Source: an uncultured bacterium
GTDB taxonomy: Bacteria; Bacillota; Clostridia; Oscillospirales; Oscillospiraceae
Reading direction: 5' to 3'
NCBI GenBank assembly: GCA_947073515.1
Contig: CAMTMC010000008.1
Span: 19,459 to 83,458, forward strand
Length of the DNA: 64,000 bases
The position numbers and the translations under genes are program-made. The notes beneath the pieces were generated by a model that was given only the letters and a program-made list of their open reading frames with translations, was not told where the DNA came from and did no database searches. Positions 10,065 to 19,587 of this stretch are shown here, one piece after another. The stretch's first letter is position 1. Every line of letters starts with the position of its first letter.

Positions 10065-11553
10065 GTTCCTCCAAAGCTTCTTTCAATTCCCATTCCAGCC
10101 GATGGTTCTCATGGAGAACGTTTTTCAACTCTTGTGTAAGCTCATTCAATGTCGCCTGACATGCTTCAACATTTACTACGGAACTAGAAATTCCAATGTA
10201 CCGGCCGGGCACCAAAGAGAAATCATTCTCCCGAATCTGCTCAATACTGGCTGCCGCGCAGAAGCCATCCTCGTCCTGATATCCCTCGCCATCACGGTAG
10301 GTGCGCACCTTATTGGATATCCGCGCGATCTGCTCCGCAGTCAGTTCTTTTTTTACGCGGCCAGATGTGTCCGTGAGCGCCCTGGCGTCAATAAATAAAA
10401 CATTGCCTCTTTCGCAAGGCTTTTTTGCCTTGTTGATAAACCAGAGGCAGACGGGGATTGCCGTGTTATAAAACAGATGGCTTGGCATAGAAATGACGCA
10501 CTCCACCAAATCGGCGCAAATGATGTTTTTTCGAATTTCATCCTCCCCACCGGATTGTGACGTAAGACTTCCGTTTGACAAAACAGCCCCCATTCTCCCG
10601 TTAGGCGCCAAGTGGTATATCATGTGCTGGAGCCAAGCGTAATTCGCGTTTCCGGCCGGAGGTATCCCATACTGCCAACGAATATCACCCAACAACCGTT
10701 CCGCCCCCCACTCAGACATATTAAACGGCGGGGAAGCAAGAATATAATCCGCCTTTAAATCCGGGTGGAGGTCCTGTAGGAAGGAGTCTGCGTTATATTT
10801 TCCTACGTTGGCCTCAATCCCATGAATCGCGAGATTCATAAGGCACATTTTCCATGTTGTGGGATTGCTTTCCTGTCCATAACAGGAGATATCATTTTTA
10901 CTGCCTTGATGATTTGTAATATCCTTGACCGCATGTATAAACATCCCGCCGCTGCCGCAGCACGGGTCATAGAGGCGTCCGCCCTTTATATCAAGAGATT
11001 GAACCAAGCTTTTGACAATTCCCGCTGGAGTATAGAACTCTCCCGCGCGCCGTCCCTCTTGTTCCGCGAATTTGGACAGACAATATTCATAAGCGACACT
11101 GAGCAAATCGCTGTCTGCTTTTGTGTCAATTTGCGTGTCGAATAGCATCATCAGGTTTGTTAGCCTGTTTTGGTCCAACTCCGCGCGGGCATAATATTTT
11201 GGCAGAATACCCTTTAATTCTGGGTTATATCTCTCGATATAATGAATCGCTTCATCAATATAATGTCCAATGTGGGGCGTATCGCAGTGCTCCATAATCA
11301 CGCTCCATCGGGCTTCAGGAGGGATAAAATATATGCCGCAGCTCATATATTCAACCTCATTATTTTCATATCCAAGATTTCCCGCTTTGAGTTCTTCGTA
11401 CTTGCGTTCAAAGCGTTCCGAGATATATTTTAAGAAAATAAGTCCCAGAAACACCTGTTTATATTCGGATGGATCCATATTTCCGCGCAACGTATCCGCC
11501 GCGGCCCAAAGAGTTGCTTTAAATTGATCAACTTTAAGAGAATTGTCCGACAT
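10048..11553 (-). CDS. hsdM: Type I DNA methyltransferase subunit HsdM, with SPPF in motif IV
   Basis: The 501-residue protein has the HsdM N-terminal helical domain (FKATLWAAADTLRGNMDPSEYKQVFLGLIFLKY) and an N6-methylase-type domain with the SAM-binding motif DPCCGSGG at 196-203. Motif IV reads ASPPFN (SPPF at 274-277) where adenine-methylating HsdM proteins usually have NPPF; the codon is TCC, so this is not a reading error of mine. It leads the operon hsdM-hsdS-FRG-hsdS. Together with HsdS it should methylate a bipartite site; no hsdR nuclease gene is found in the window. Confidence 0.93.
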   Translation of the reverse strand: MSDNSLKVDQFKATLWAAADTLRGNMDPSEYKQVFLGLIFLKYISERFERKYEELKAGNLGYENNEVEYMSCGIYFIPPEARWSVIMEHCDTPHIGHYIDEAIHYIERYNPELKGILPKYYARAELDQNRLTNLMMLFDTQIDTKADSDLLSVAYEYCLSKFAEQEGRRAGEFYTPAGIVKSLVQSLDIKGGRLYDPCCGSGGMFIHAVKDITNHQGSKNDISCYGQESNPTTWKMCLMNLAIHGIEANVGKYNADSFLQDLHPDLKADYILASPPFNMSEWGAERLLGDIRWQYGIPPAGNANYAWLQHMIYHLAPNGRMGAVLSNGSLTSQSGGEDEIRKNIICADLVECVISMPSHLFYNTAIPVCLWFINKAKKPCERGNVLFIDARALTDTSGRVKKELTAEQIARISNKVRTYRDGEGYQDEDGFCAAASIEQIRENDFSLVPGRYIGISSSVVNVEACQATLNELTQELKNVLHENHRLEWELKEALEELGYDI

Positions 11554-11580
11554 ACTGAAGCCCTCCGATCCATAGATTAA

Positions 11581-11601
11581 GAAGCTGTACCAGTCGCCTC
11601 A
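11581..11601. repeat. 21-bp repeat, copy 1
   Basis: gaagctgtaccagtcgcctca is repeated at 11772-11792 in the same orientation with a single mismatch. The second copy forms one arm of a hairpin. The pair brackets the hsd promoter. Confidence 0.7.
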
Positions 11602-11667
11602 GCCTCCATCTTTGCGGCCTAAATTGCCGCTGGTTATTTTCCACTTTTCAAACGGCGCTTTTGGTAT

Positions 11668-11696
11668 ATTATATCTTATCACGCAAGAAATTTCAA
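11668..11696 (-). promoter_or_regulatory. Promoter of the hsd operon
   Basis: On the minus strand TTGAAA and TATAAT are separated by 17 bases. The predicted start is about 110 bases before hsdM. Confidence 0.65.
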
Positions 11697-11771
11697 CAAA
11701 ATTGTCCTGTTAGGTCGTGAGTTCAGACAGTATGTGCCCGCCATCCAGACATTTTGCCGCTTTTCAAATAA

Positions 11772-11817
11772 GAAGCTGTACCAATCGCCTCATCACTTTG
11801 GCTCATGGTACAGCTTC
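11772..11817 (-). terminator. Hairpin after the AbgT/M28 operon
   Basis: A perfect 12-base inverted repeat (gaagctgtacca / tggtacagcttc) lies about 110 bases after the last gene of the minus-strand operon and is followed by TTATTTG. The weak T run makes termination plausible but not certain. The left arm is part of the 21-bp repeat found again at 11581. Confidence 0.5.
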
Positions 11818-11924
11818 ATACTTGTTCAAATTCTCCCGTTTATTTCGGATAACAATACAAACTTAAACCTCACACCATAAAAACAAGAAAGGTTTCAAAG
11901 GATCCGTCAGAAAACGCCCAATGG

Positions 11925-12968
11925 TCAAACACGCCTCAGAAGTTCCTCCAGTCCTTGGGGATAGAATCGCTCAAACGCCGCCGCCAGTTCCAGCAAGTTC
12001 TCCGTGCTGATACCTCGTTTCCCCTCCTCAATCTGATGGACCATCTCAATCAGCTTTTTGCTCATGGGCAAATCCAGCCCCTGCTCCTCACCCATTTCCA
12101 CCGTGACGCCCACAGTGCCATCTATCTCGCTGCGGCGTTTTCGTACAGCCAGATCCCGATAAAGGCCAGTGTAATTTTTCACCATGGAACGGTAATGGTC
12201 AGCCGTCACCCGCATGGCCTGCTGATATCTGCCCTGCCGGTATAGCTCCGGGGCAAAGTCATCATGGGACTCCAAAGGGATCCCCATCTTTGCGGGAACC
12301 TGCATGGCTTCTAGCGCGAGGCTGGCAATCGCCTGCTGAGAGGGTTCAAATTCCATGCCGCCGGGAATCAGCAAATGAGAAATGCCGGTCGCGAACATCG
12401 CGCTGATATTGACCTGCTTGCTCCATAGCCGGCTCATAATATGGGACGTGACCTCAACCGGTTGGAAGGGAGAACAGAAGTCCCGAAGCTCCAGTATCCG
12501 GGGGGTAACGCGTCCGTCCAATTCGCCGATGGAAAAGTGGCTGTGAATTCCGAACTGGATCACACCGGGCTCAATGTAGTCGGCGGCCCAATTCACAAAA
12601 GCGCCTACCACCCGTTCCTCCCCTACATATTCGGCGATCACATACTCGTTCAGCCCGTTTTGCAGGCTGACCACATACCCGTCTTTCTTTAGCAGCGGGG
12701 CAATTTTTTCCATAGCGCCCCGGGTGTGCTGGGTTTTAGTGGCCAAAAAGACCACTTCCATCGAATCGGCAAGGTCATCCATCAAAACCGCCTTGACCGG
12801 AACAGTAAAGTCTCCTCCGCTGGGATCCAGAATGGTGAGGCCTTTCTCGTTCATGGCCTGGACATGTTCAGGGATAACGTCCACATAGAGGATATCCGCG
12901 CCGCTCCGGGAGAGCCAGGCGGCCATAGATCCGCCAATCGCGCCCGCTCCAACCAACGTATACTTCAC
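11925..12968 (-). CDS. Ketopantoate reductase family oxidoreductase (ApbA/PanE-like)
   Basis: The 347-residue protein has the N-terminal Rossmann motif GAGAIGG, the QNGLNE segment that contacts NADP and substrate, a Lys in the position of the catalytic lysine (RLWSKQVNISA), and the C-terminal RRSEIDGTVG block of the ketopantoate reductase family. At 347 residues it is somewhat longer than typical PanE (about 300). Its neighbours are a carrier, a dehydrogenase and a hydrolase rather than panB or panC, so it more likely reduces another 2-keto acid, or oxidises a 2-hydroxy acid, in a catabolic route. It is the last gene of the operon. Confidence 0.85.
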   Translation of the reverse strand: MKYTLVGAGAIGGSMAAWLSRSGADILYVDVIPEHVQAMNEKGLTILDPSGGDFTVPVKAVLMDDLADSMEVVFLATKTQHTRGAMEKIAPLLKKDGYVVSLQNGLNEYVIAEYVGEERVVGAFVNWAADYIEPGVIQFGIHSHFSIGELDGRVTPRILELRDFCSPFQPVEVTSHIMSRLWSKQVNISAMFATGISHLLIPGGMEFEPSQQAIASLALEAMQVPAKMGIPLESHDDFAPELYRQGRYQQAMRVTADHYRSMVKNYTGLYRDLAVRKRRSEIDGTVGVTVEMGEEQGLDLPMSKKLIEMVHQIEEGKRGISTENLLELAAAFERFYPQGLEELLRRV

Positions 12969-12982
12969 GGCTTTCTCCTTTG

Positions 12983-14698
12983 CTACAGCCCCTCAGACTC
13001 TAAACGGCTCACAGCCTTCTTCAGATAGTGGTAAACCCGGTTGCGCTCCCGCAGAAGCTGCCTCTCCAGGAACTTGAACTCATCGGTGGCGGGATCCATC
13101 CCCGCCAGCTTTTGTACTTCCTCAAATTCAGGGAAGGCGGGGATCGGAATCGCCAAATCCACCTGGAACAGGTCGCCGTTCTTGCAGTAGTGGACGGGGA
13201 TGAGAATCCGGTTCAGATCCATGCACAGCCCGTTGACGCGACCGGCCCTGCTGAGATCCTCGTCCCCCGGCTCCGCCAGGGAATTCAGGCGGACGATCTC
13301 AGCGTCCAACGCGCGGAATTTGCCGCTCAGCTCCTCAACCAGCTCCTTCACGCCGGAAAGGTCAAATTTATCCCCGGCAATCCTTTGATAGTTGTCCAGA
13401 TCCGAGCTCATTTCCACAGCCAGCTCGCCGAATGCGAAGGGATAGGCGGTCGCGGCGGCGGTACGGAAAATCGCCAGAGCGAAGATCTGGGCATCCCGCA
13501 GAAGCTCCTCCTCTCCCAAGTGCTCAAAGAGGTCTTGGGTGGTGTGCCAATACCAGGGCAGGCCGGGCATGAAAGTCCCCTTGCCCGCGCCGTCTGTGGG
13601 CTGCAGCGAGAGGCACTCAAAGAGGGTGGGAACACCGTGCGCCCAGAAGGACTGGTCCCCGTTGCGCTGGATCCGCATGTAGTGGGGGTCCTGGCCTGTA
13701 CGCTCCTTCACCACAGTACGGCCCAGCGTGTAGCACTGACGGTTACACTCAATGTGATCAAAGTTGTTGGAACCCTTGGTGCCTACCGTATCAATATCGA
13801 AGTTGGCCACAGCGTTGTAATGGATATCCTCCCAATGTGTGTCGGCATACCAATTGCTCCCGCTGTAGCGGCCATTGCTGTGGCCGCTCCACCAGACAAA
13901 GCGAATGTTTGTGTTGAGCAGATCGGTATGCTTGCTGAATACCCTGGCCAACTCCAGCACAACCGCGTTGGCGCCGCCGTTGTCAGCTCCGCCCTTGTGC
14001 CAGGAATCCAAGTGCCCACCAAACATGATGAAGCGGTCGGTAGGCTTGTCCGCCTTCAACTCCGCGACACAGATGGGCACCGTGCGGAACTTGGTGGAAA
14101 CCTCCGCGGTCATCTTGACCTGGTCCTCCCCTTTTTCCAGGGCCTTCAACAGCGCCTCCCCATCGGGGGTGTTGACGGTGAGTACAGGAATTTTGGAGAT
14201 CATATCCACCGTAGAGGGAACGGGCTGGCCCCAAATCGGGCTGATGGACATGTTGTAGGGGTAGTCGCCGCTGGTGATACAAATAATCCCGGCAGCCCCT
14301 CTGTTCTCCAGGTTCTTACAGGGCACGGCGGAGGCCAGGCCCCGCATAACGGCGATTTTACCGGATACATCCTCATTCCCTGTGAAGAACACAGCATGGC
14401 CAGTCAGTCCTTCCGGACCAGTGGAGGCTCCATAGCTGTGGGTAATACAGGAGGCCAAGGCCTCGCCGTTCTGTAGGGTGAGGGTTCCCTTCACTGGCAA
14501 GCTGATATAGTTTTCCACATAGTGGATCTCTACATCCAGCCCCAGATCGCCCATAACCTGACGAAAATACTCCGCCGCCCGTTTTTCGCCAGGACTGCCA
14601 GACTCTCTGTCCTCGCTTGTGATGTACTGAGCGTACTCCATCAGCTGCTTGCCGGATATTTCATCAAGCAGCTGCCGCTCCAACTCTTTTTGAGGCAT
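12983..14698 (-). CDS. M28-family hydrolase with inserted PA-type domain and altered active site
   Basis: The protein has 571 residues from the ATG at 14698 (MPQKELERQL, GGAAAGGAG upstream; the track start is 12 codons earlier). Residues ~60-200 look like a PA domain, followed by an M28-like zinc hydrolase domain: His229 and Asp231 in GGHLDSW, Asp239 in GADNGG, Asp301 and a late His in YWHTTQD. The Glu-Glu pair that supplies the general base and a metal ligand in classic M28 enzymes is replaced by SGHSNGRYSGS around 271-281. No signal peptide is seen, so it is probably cytoplasmic. It may hydrolyse an amide brought in by the AbgT carrier; with the changed centre, activity and substrate are uncertain. 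Confidence 0.8.
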   Translation of the reverse strand: MPQKELERQLLDEISGKQLMEYAQYITSEDRESGSPGEKRAAEYFRQVMGDLGLDVEIHYVENYISLPVKGTLTLQNGEALASCITHSYGASTGPEGLTGHAVFFTGNEDVSGKIAVMRGLASAVPCKNLENRGAAGIICITSGDYPYNMSISPIWGQPVPSTVDMISKIPVLTVNTPDGEALLKALEKGEDQVKMTAEVSTKFRTVPICVAELKADKPTDRFIMFGGHLDSWHKGGADNGGANAVVLELARVFSKHTDLLNTNIRFVWWSGHSNGRYSGSNWYADTHWEDIHYNAVANFDIDTVGTKGSNNFDHIECNRQCYTLGRTVVKERTGQDPHYMRIQRNGDQSFWAHGVPTLFECLSLQPTDGAGKGTFMPGLPWYWHTTQDLFEHLGEEELLRDAQIFALAIFRTAAATAYPFAFGELAVEMSSDLDNYQRIAGDKFDLSGVKELVEELSGKFRALDAEIVRLNSLAEPGDEDLSRAGRVNGLCMDLNRILIPVHYCKNGDLFQVDLAIPIPAFPEFEEVQKLAGMDPATDEFKFLERQLLRERNRVYHYLKKAVSRLESEGL

Positions 14699-14755
14699 GT
14701 ACAAAACTCCTTTCCGTGATGGTAGGAATAGCAACTGACCCTTCAGTGAAAAGAA

Positions 14756-15544
14756 TCAGTCCGTAAATGGAACCCGGCCGCAGGACTCGCCGCCGTCAAT
14801 CTTAAAGTCGCTGCCAGTAATCCAGTCGCCGCACTCGCTGGCCAGGAAGCAGACCATGCGGGAGATATCCCTCGGGCCGCCGGGACGGCGTAGCAGGATG
14901 CGGGGGATGATGCTGTCCTTCACCTTGTTCCGCTCGGCGTCCCCATCCCAAAGGCCCACTTCCACATAGCCCACAGTGACCGAATTGACATTGATACGCT
15001 TAGGGGCAAGCTCAAGGGCCATGGCCCGGGTCAGGCCCAATACGCCGGCTTTACTGGCGCAGTAGTTGCTGAAATTGACCCGGCCGGAGTGGGCGGCGCC
15101 AGAGGTGATGTTGACAACCCGCCCAGGCAGGCCGGCGTCCACCAGCCGCTTGCATACCTCTCGGGACATATACATCGTTCCCTTGAGGTTAATGTCAATC
15201 GTTTTACTCACCTGTGCGTCCGTCATGTCAATTAAGGGCACCACATCATAGAAGAAGCCGGCGTTATTCACCAGAATCTCAACAGGCCGTCCAAAGAAGT
15301 CAGCCGCCTCCTGTGTCATGCGCGCGCAGTCTTCCGGCTTGGAGATATCTCCCTGCACTACACAGGCCTTCAAGCCCATGCCCTCAATCTGGGCCTTCAG
15401 CTCCTCACATTTTTGACGTCTGCTCTGACAGGTCAGCACCACATCAGCTCCTAATCCGGCTAGATCCAGACTGATCGCGCTGCCAATACCACCTCCGGCG
15501 CCAGTCACCATAGCGAGCCGCCCCGACAAATCCATAGAAATCAT
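14756..15544 (-). CDS. Short-chain dehydrogenase/reductase (SDR, FabG-like)
   Basis: This 262-residue classical SDR has the cofactor loop TGAGGGIG, the NNAG motif, the catalytic Ser in ITSGAA and the YCASK Tyr-Lys pair. The C-terminal GSDFKIDGGES is usual for FabG-like enzymes. The length fits the family. The substrate cannot be inferred from sequence; the operon partners suggest oxidation or reduction of a small hydroxy/keto compound rather than fatty acid synthesis. Confidence 0.9.
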   Translation of the reverse strand: MISMDLSGRLAMVTGAGGGIGSAISLDLAGLGADVVLTCQSRRQKCEELKAQIEGMGLKACVVQGDISKPEDCARMTQEAADFFGRPVEILVNNAGFFYDVVPLIDMTDAQVSKTIDINLKGTMYMSREVCKRLVDAGLPGRVVNITSGAAHSGRVNFSNYCASKAGVLGLTRAMALELAPKRINVNSVTVGYVEVGLWDGDAERNKVKDSIIPRILLRRPGGPRDISRMVCFLASECGDWITGSDFKIDGGESCGRVPFTD

Positions 15545-15613
15545 AAGATATACCCCCCATTCTTTTGGCCGCTGACGCGGCCGGGCAATAAGCGAACAAG
15601 CTCAATCGATACC

Positions 15614-17215
15614 TTACTTCAGGAAGATGGAGGCGCCAGGGCCCAAAGGCAGATTGAAGAAGTAGAATACCAGCACCAGCAGGAAGAAAAGTACCAAATA
15701 GACCAAAGCGTAAGGGATTTCCAGAGAAATCAGGGTGCCCAGGCCGACCTTGTCATCTTTGCTGACCTTATAACTCTCCAGCAGGCCCAGAGCGATGGGG
15801 ACGTTCAACTCCACGGGGGAGAGAATGTTGAAGGTGGAGTCGCCGATGCGGTAGAGAACCTGGGTCATAGCGGGGCTGATATCCAGCATGGACAGCATCG
15901 GCACCAGGAAAGGAGCCAGCATGATCCATTTACCGCTGTTAGATGTAATAAACAAGTTGCAGAAGCAGGACAGCAGGATGATCAGGGCGAACAGGACTAC
16001 AGGGCCCACATTCAGGCTGGTGAGCAGCGCGGCGCCCTTGGCGGCCAGCACGGTAGCGATCTTGCTGGAGGAGAACAGATCCACAAAAACGCAGGCGGTC
16101 AAGCAGACAACCAGGAAAGACGCGGCCATATCCAGGCACTTCTCCATCATCAGGGGAATATCCTTCCACATTTTGATCCCGCCGCTTCCCACGCCATAAG
16201 CAGTGCCAACGACCAAGAAGAACAGGAACAGCAGAGGAATAATCATGTTCAGCAGGGGGGAATTGGGAATCAGGGTGCCGTCTTCCGCCCGCATAAAAGA
16301 GTTCTTGGGAATACAGGACACAACCAGGATGACCACGTAGAGAACCGTTGTAATCCCAGCCCATTTCAGGCCCCTGGCCTCGCTGGCGCTGATGGCCATC
16401 TTGTTCAGCTCACTGGCGTCCTTGTTATAAGTCAGCTCAGGATGCTGCCGGTTCAGATAGGGGGTCGTGATATATTTGGTGACCAGGACACAAGCGGCGG
16501 TAATGAGAAACGTGGCCGCAAAGATGAAATAGTAGTTGACCATCGCATGGGTGGGCGGAGCCACGCCGGCCGCATCCACAATGCCGTTGGCCTCTACGAT
16601 CTGGGCGGAAACACCGCACAGCGCCGTGTCGGTTGCGGTGGGCAGCAAACAAGCGGTGTAGCCGCCGTTGGCGGCGGCGTAACCCATGATAATGCCGATC
16701 CAGGGGTGCAGGCCGAGAGATTTAAAAACAGCGGCAGCGATTACCATGGTGAACACCACACCGGCTCCAAAACCAATACTGGAGTTTACACCGACAAAGG
16801 CCACTGTGATAAATACAATCATAATGGGGGCGCCCACAACGGCTTTCCGCATAAGAGCGTCAAATAGGCCGAGCTTCTCCGCATAGCCGACGCCAATGGT
16901 CATCAGGATCAGCATACCCAGCGGGTAGTAGTTCATAAAGATCGAAATGAAATTCGTCATATAGTGTGCCAGCGTATCGAAGGTCATCAAGTTGACCACA
17001 GAGACGTTGGCGGTCTGAATGGCTCCGTCCACGACCGTCTCATAAGAGGCGGACCAGTTGATGGCGCTCAAAACCGCGCTGAGGACAACCGTAATAAGGG
17101 CCAGGGACGCAAACAGCCAGAACGGATGCGGCAGCATATTTCCGACTTTTTCCACAGCCCCCATCGCAGCTTCAAGCCAATTTTTCTTCTCTGTTTTCTT
17201 TACTTTTTGTGCCAT
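15614..17215 (-). CDS. AbgT-family transporter
   Basis: The protein has 533 residues from the ATG at 17215 (MAQKVKKTEKK, AAAGGAGAG upstream; the track start is 14 codons earlier). The AbgT family (p-aminobenzoyl-glutamate transporters and MtrF-type exporters) is recognised from GNMLPHPFWLF at the start, SSIGFGAGVVF, the GYAAANGGYTACLLPTATD hairpin and SPVELNVPIALGLLESY near the end. Many membrane spans alternate with short loops. It is the first gene of a four-gene operon with an SDR, an M28-like hydrolase and a ketopantoate-reductase-like enzyme. A likely role is uptake of an amide-linked compound that the enzymes then break down; the substrate is not known. Confidence 0.9.
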   Translation of the reverse strand: MAQKVKKTEKKNWLEAAMGAVEKVGNMLPHPFWLFASLALITVVLSAVLSAINWSASYETVVDGAIQTANVSVVNLMTFDTLAHYMTNFISIFMNYYPLGMLILMTIGVGYAEKLGLFDALMRKAVVGAPIMIVFITVAFVGVNSSIGFGAGVVFTMVIAAAVFKSLGLHPWIGIIMGYAAANGGYTACLLPTATDTALCGVSAQIVEANGIVDAAGVAPPTHAMVNYYFIFAATFLITAACVLVTKYITTPYLNRQHPELTYNKDASELNKMAISASEARGLKWAGITTVLYVVILVVSCIPKNSFMRAEDGTLIPNSPLLNMIIPLLFLFFLVVGTAYGVGSGGIKMWKDIPLMMEKCLDMAASFLVVCLTACVFVDLFSSSKIATVLAAKGAALLTSLNVGPVVLFALIILLSCFCNLFITSNSGKWIMLAPFLVPMLSMLDISPAMTQVLYRIGDSTFNILSPVELNVPIALGLLESYKVSKDDKVGLGTLISLEIPYALVYLVLFFLLVLVFYFFNLPLGPGASIFLK

Positions 17216-17857
17216 AGTTTTCTCTCCTTTTAGACTCCTAATGTGGACATCGGACATACAACATATGCGTTCTGGGCACCTCCTCCCTAATATTCCAATT
17301 ATTTATAGCTCAAGTCCTACTACTACCTCTGAGCACGCATAGGCCCCACGCTTTCCAATGGGATTATTAAAATCGTTTCCTAATTGAGGCGCTTCCTCTC
17401 CGGCGTTATATGGGCAGTTTTCCTTGCCGAATTCTTATAGTGCTTCATTACTGTATTAAACATATAGATATGTATATGTAATATAGCACAAACATCGAGA
17501 CATAGTCAACCCCATTTTGTACATTTTTGTATTTACACTATTTTACATTATGTATATATATTTCAGGGCATATGACAAGACTAAAATCTTGAAACACACG
17601 GCACCTCCATCCTCATATTTCACACGGCAAAGGCTCTGCCGGTCCCAAGATCATGGCGCACAGAATTATGCCTCTTTCTATGGACATTCACGTGATAGAG
17701 TAAAAGGGATTTATATAATTTAAGGGTGGGCCCCGTCTGCGGCTTGCCGCTCGGAGTCCACCCTCACGCTTCACCTCCCAATGAGGTGAAACCTTTGTTT
17801 TCTCTACTATGCTCAACATTTTCCAAGTTTTAAACTCTCCGCGCGGCGGCCTCAGGC
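17216..17857. other. Intergenic region between the AbgT operon and ilvD
   Basis: This stretch of about 640 bases holds the AbgT-operon promoter (listed) and, near ilvD, two GC-rich stem structures: gggtgg...ccaccc enclosing gcggc/gccgc around 17724-17773, and ttcacctc-ccaat-gaggtgaa around 17770-17790. The latter two follow ilvD on the minus strand and may end its transcript, but neither has a clear T run. The centre is AT-rich. No gene is supported. Confidence 0.5.
17480..17509 (-). promoter_or_regulatory. Promoter of the AbgT operon
   Basis: The minus strand has TTGACT, an 18-base spacer and TATATT, giving a leader of about 260 bases before the transporter gene. The leader length leaves room for control elements. 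Confidence 0.5.
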
Positions 17858-19519
17858 TTACTCCAGAATGGCCCCCTTGTCTGCGGAGGACACCTGTTTG
17901 GCGTACCGGGCCAGGTAGCCCGTCTTGATTTTGGGCTCCGGACAGCTCCACTTGGCCTTCCGCACCGCCAAAACCTGATCAGAGACGAGCCACTGGATGG
18001 TATGCTCCGGGATGTCGATGGTAATCAGGTCCCCGTCCTCCACCAAACCGATGGGCCCGCCGGAGGCCGCCTCCGGGGACACATGGCCGATAGAGGCCCC
18101 CCGGGTGGCCCCGGAGAAGCGGCCGTCGGTGATGAGGGCCACCTCCCGATCCAGCCCCATGCCCGCGATGGCGGAGGTGGGGTTGAGCATCTCCCGCATG
18201 CCGGGGCCGCCCTTGGGTCCCTCGTACCGGATGATCACCACGTCGCCGGCCACAATTTTCCCGTCGTAGATGGCCTTGATGGCCTCCTCCTCGGAGTTGA
18301 ACACCCGGGCGGGGCCGGTGTGCCGCATCATCTCCGGGGCCACGGCGGACTGTTTCACCACGCAGCCGTCGGGGGCCAGGTTGCCCTTCAGCACGGCAAT
18401 GCCGCCGGTCTTGCTGTAGGGGTTCCCGATGGGGCGGATGACCTCCGGGTCCCGGTTCATCACCCCCGCCAGGTTCTCCGCCACGGTCTTGCCGGTACAG
18501 GTCATCAGGCTGGTGTCGATGAGGCCGGCCTTGGCCAGCTCGGCCATCACCCCGTAGACGCCGCCGGCCCGGTCCAAGTCCTCCATATAGGTGTCCCCGG
18601 CGGGGGCCAGGTGGCATAGGTTGGGGGTTTTTTCGGAGATCTCATTTGCCATATCAAAGGACAGCTGGATGCCGCACTCGTGGGCGATGGCGGGGAGATG
18701 GAGCATGGTGTTGGTGGAACAGCCCAGGGCCATATCCACCGTCTCAGCGTTGTGGAACGCCGCCTGGGTCATGATGTCCCGGGGACGGATATTTTTTTCC
18801 ACCAGCTCCATAATCTTCATGCCCGCCTGCTTGGCCAGGCGCAGCCGGGCGGAGTAGACCGCCGGGATGGTCCCGTTGCCCCCCAGTCCCATGCCGATGG
18901 CCTCGGTGAGGCAGTTCATGGAATTGGCGGTGTACATGCCTGAGCAGGAGCCGCAGGTGGGGCAGGCGTTTTGCTCATACTCCTCCACCCCGGCCTCGTC
19001 CAGCTTGCCGGCGTAGTAGGCCCCCACCGCCTCGAACATGTGGGACAGGCAGGTGCGGCGGCCGTCGTTGAGGGTGCCGGCCAGCATGGGGCCGCCGGAG
19101 ACAAAGATAGCAGGCACGTTTACCCGGGCGGCGGCCATCAGCAGCCCGGGGACGTTCTTGTCACAGTTGGGGATCATCACCAGGCCGTCAAACTGGTGGG
19201 CCATGGCCATAGCCTCGGTGGAGTCGGCGATGAGATCCCGGGTAACCAGGGAGTACTTCATGCCCACATGGCCCATGGCGATGCCGTCGCACACGGCGAT
19301 GGCAGGGAACTCCACCGGGGTGCCCCCGGCGGCCCGGACGCCGGCTTTGACCGCCTCGGCGATCTTGTCCAGGTTCATGTGGCCGGGGACAATCTCATTA
19401 TAGGAACACACCACGCCGATGAGAGGGCGCTCCAGCTCCTCCCGGGTGTAGCCCAGGGCGTAGAGCAGGGAGCGGTTGGGGGCGGCGGGGATGCCTTTTT
19501 TTACAACGTCAGAGCGCAT
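17858..19519 (-). CDS. ilvD: Dihydroxy-acid dehydratase
   Basis: The protein has 553 residues from the ATG at 19519 (MRSDVVKKG, with GCAGGAGGTCG upstream; the track start lacks such spacing). It catalyses the third step of valine and isoleucine synthesis, converting dihydroxy acids to 2-keto acids with an iron-sulfur cluster. Cluster-ligand motifs are clear: PNCDKNVPG and [20 protein letters not shown], plus the C-terminal [21 protein letters not shown] block. It is on the same strand as the ilv operon but is separated from ilvC by the divergent TRIC-type gene, so it is probably transcribed on its own. Confidence 0.97.
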   Translation of the reverse strand: MRSDVVKKGIPAAPNRSLLYALGYTREELERPLIGVVCSYNEIVPGHMNLDKIAEAVKAGVRAAGGTPVEFPAIAVCDGIAMGHVGMKYSLVTRDLIADSTEAMAMAHQFDGLVMIPNCDKNVPGLLMAAARVNVPAIFVSGGPMLAGTLNDGRRTCLSHMFEAVGAYYAGKLDEAGVEEYEQNACPTCGSCSGMYTANSMNCLTEAIGMGLGGNGTIPAVYSARLRLAKQAGMKIMELVEKNIRPRDIMTQAAFHNAETVDMALGCSTNTMLHLPAIAHECGIQLSFDMANEISEKTPNLCHLAPAGDTYMEDLDRAGGVYGVMAELAKAGLIDTSLMTCTGKTVAENLAGVMNRDPEVIRPIGNPYSKTGGIAVLKGNLAPDGCVVKQSAVAPEMMRHTGPARVFNSEEEAIKAIYDGKIVAGDVVIIRYEGPKGGPGMREMLNPTSAIAGMGLDREVALITDGRFSGATRGASIGHVSPEAASGGPIGLVEDGDLITIDIPEHTIQWLVSDQVLAVRKAKWSCPEPKIKTGYLARYAKQVSSADKGAILE

Positions 19520-19587
19520 AGGGGCGACCTCCTGCATATTATTACTCAGTGATCAAGATGCGGCAAGAAAAAGGCACGGACGTTCAG

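Noticed and set aside
11581-11817. Possible CRISPR-like repeat
   Set aside because: Only two copies, unequal context, no regular spacers and no cas genes.
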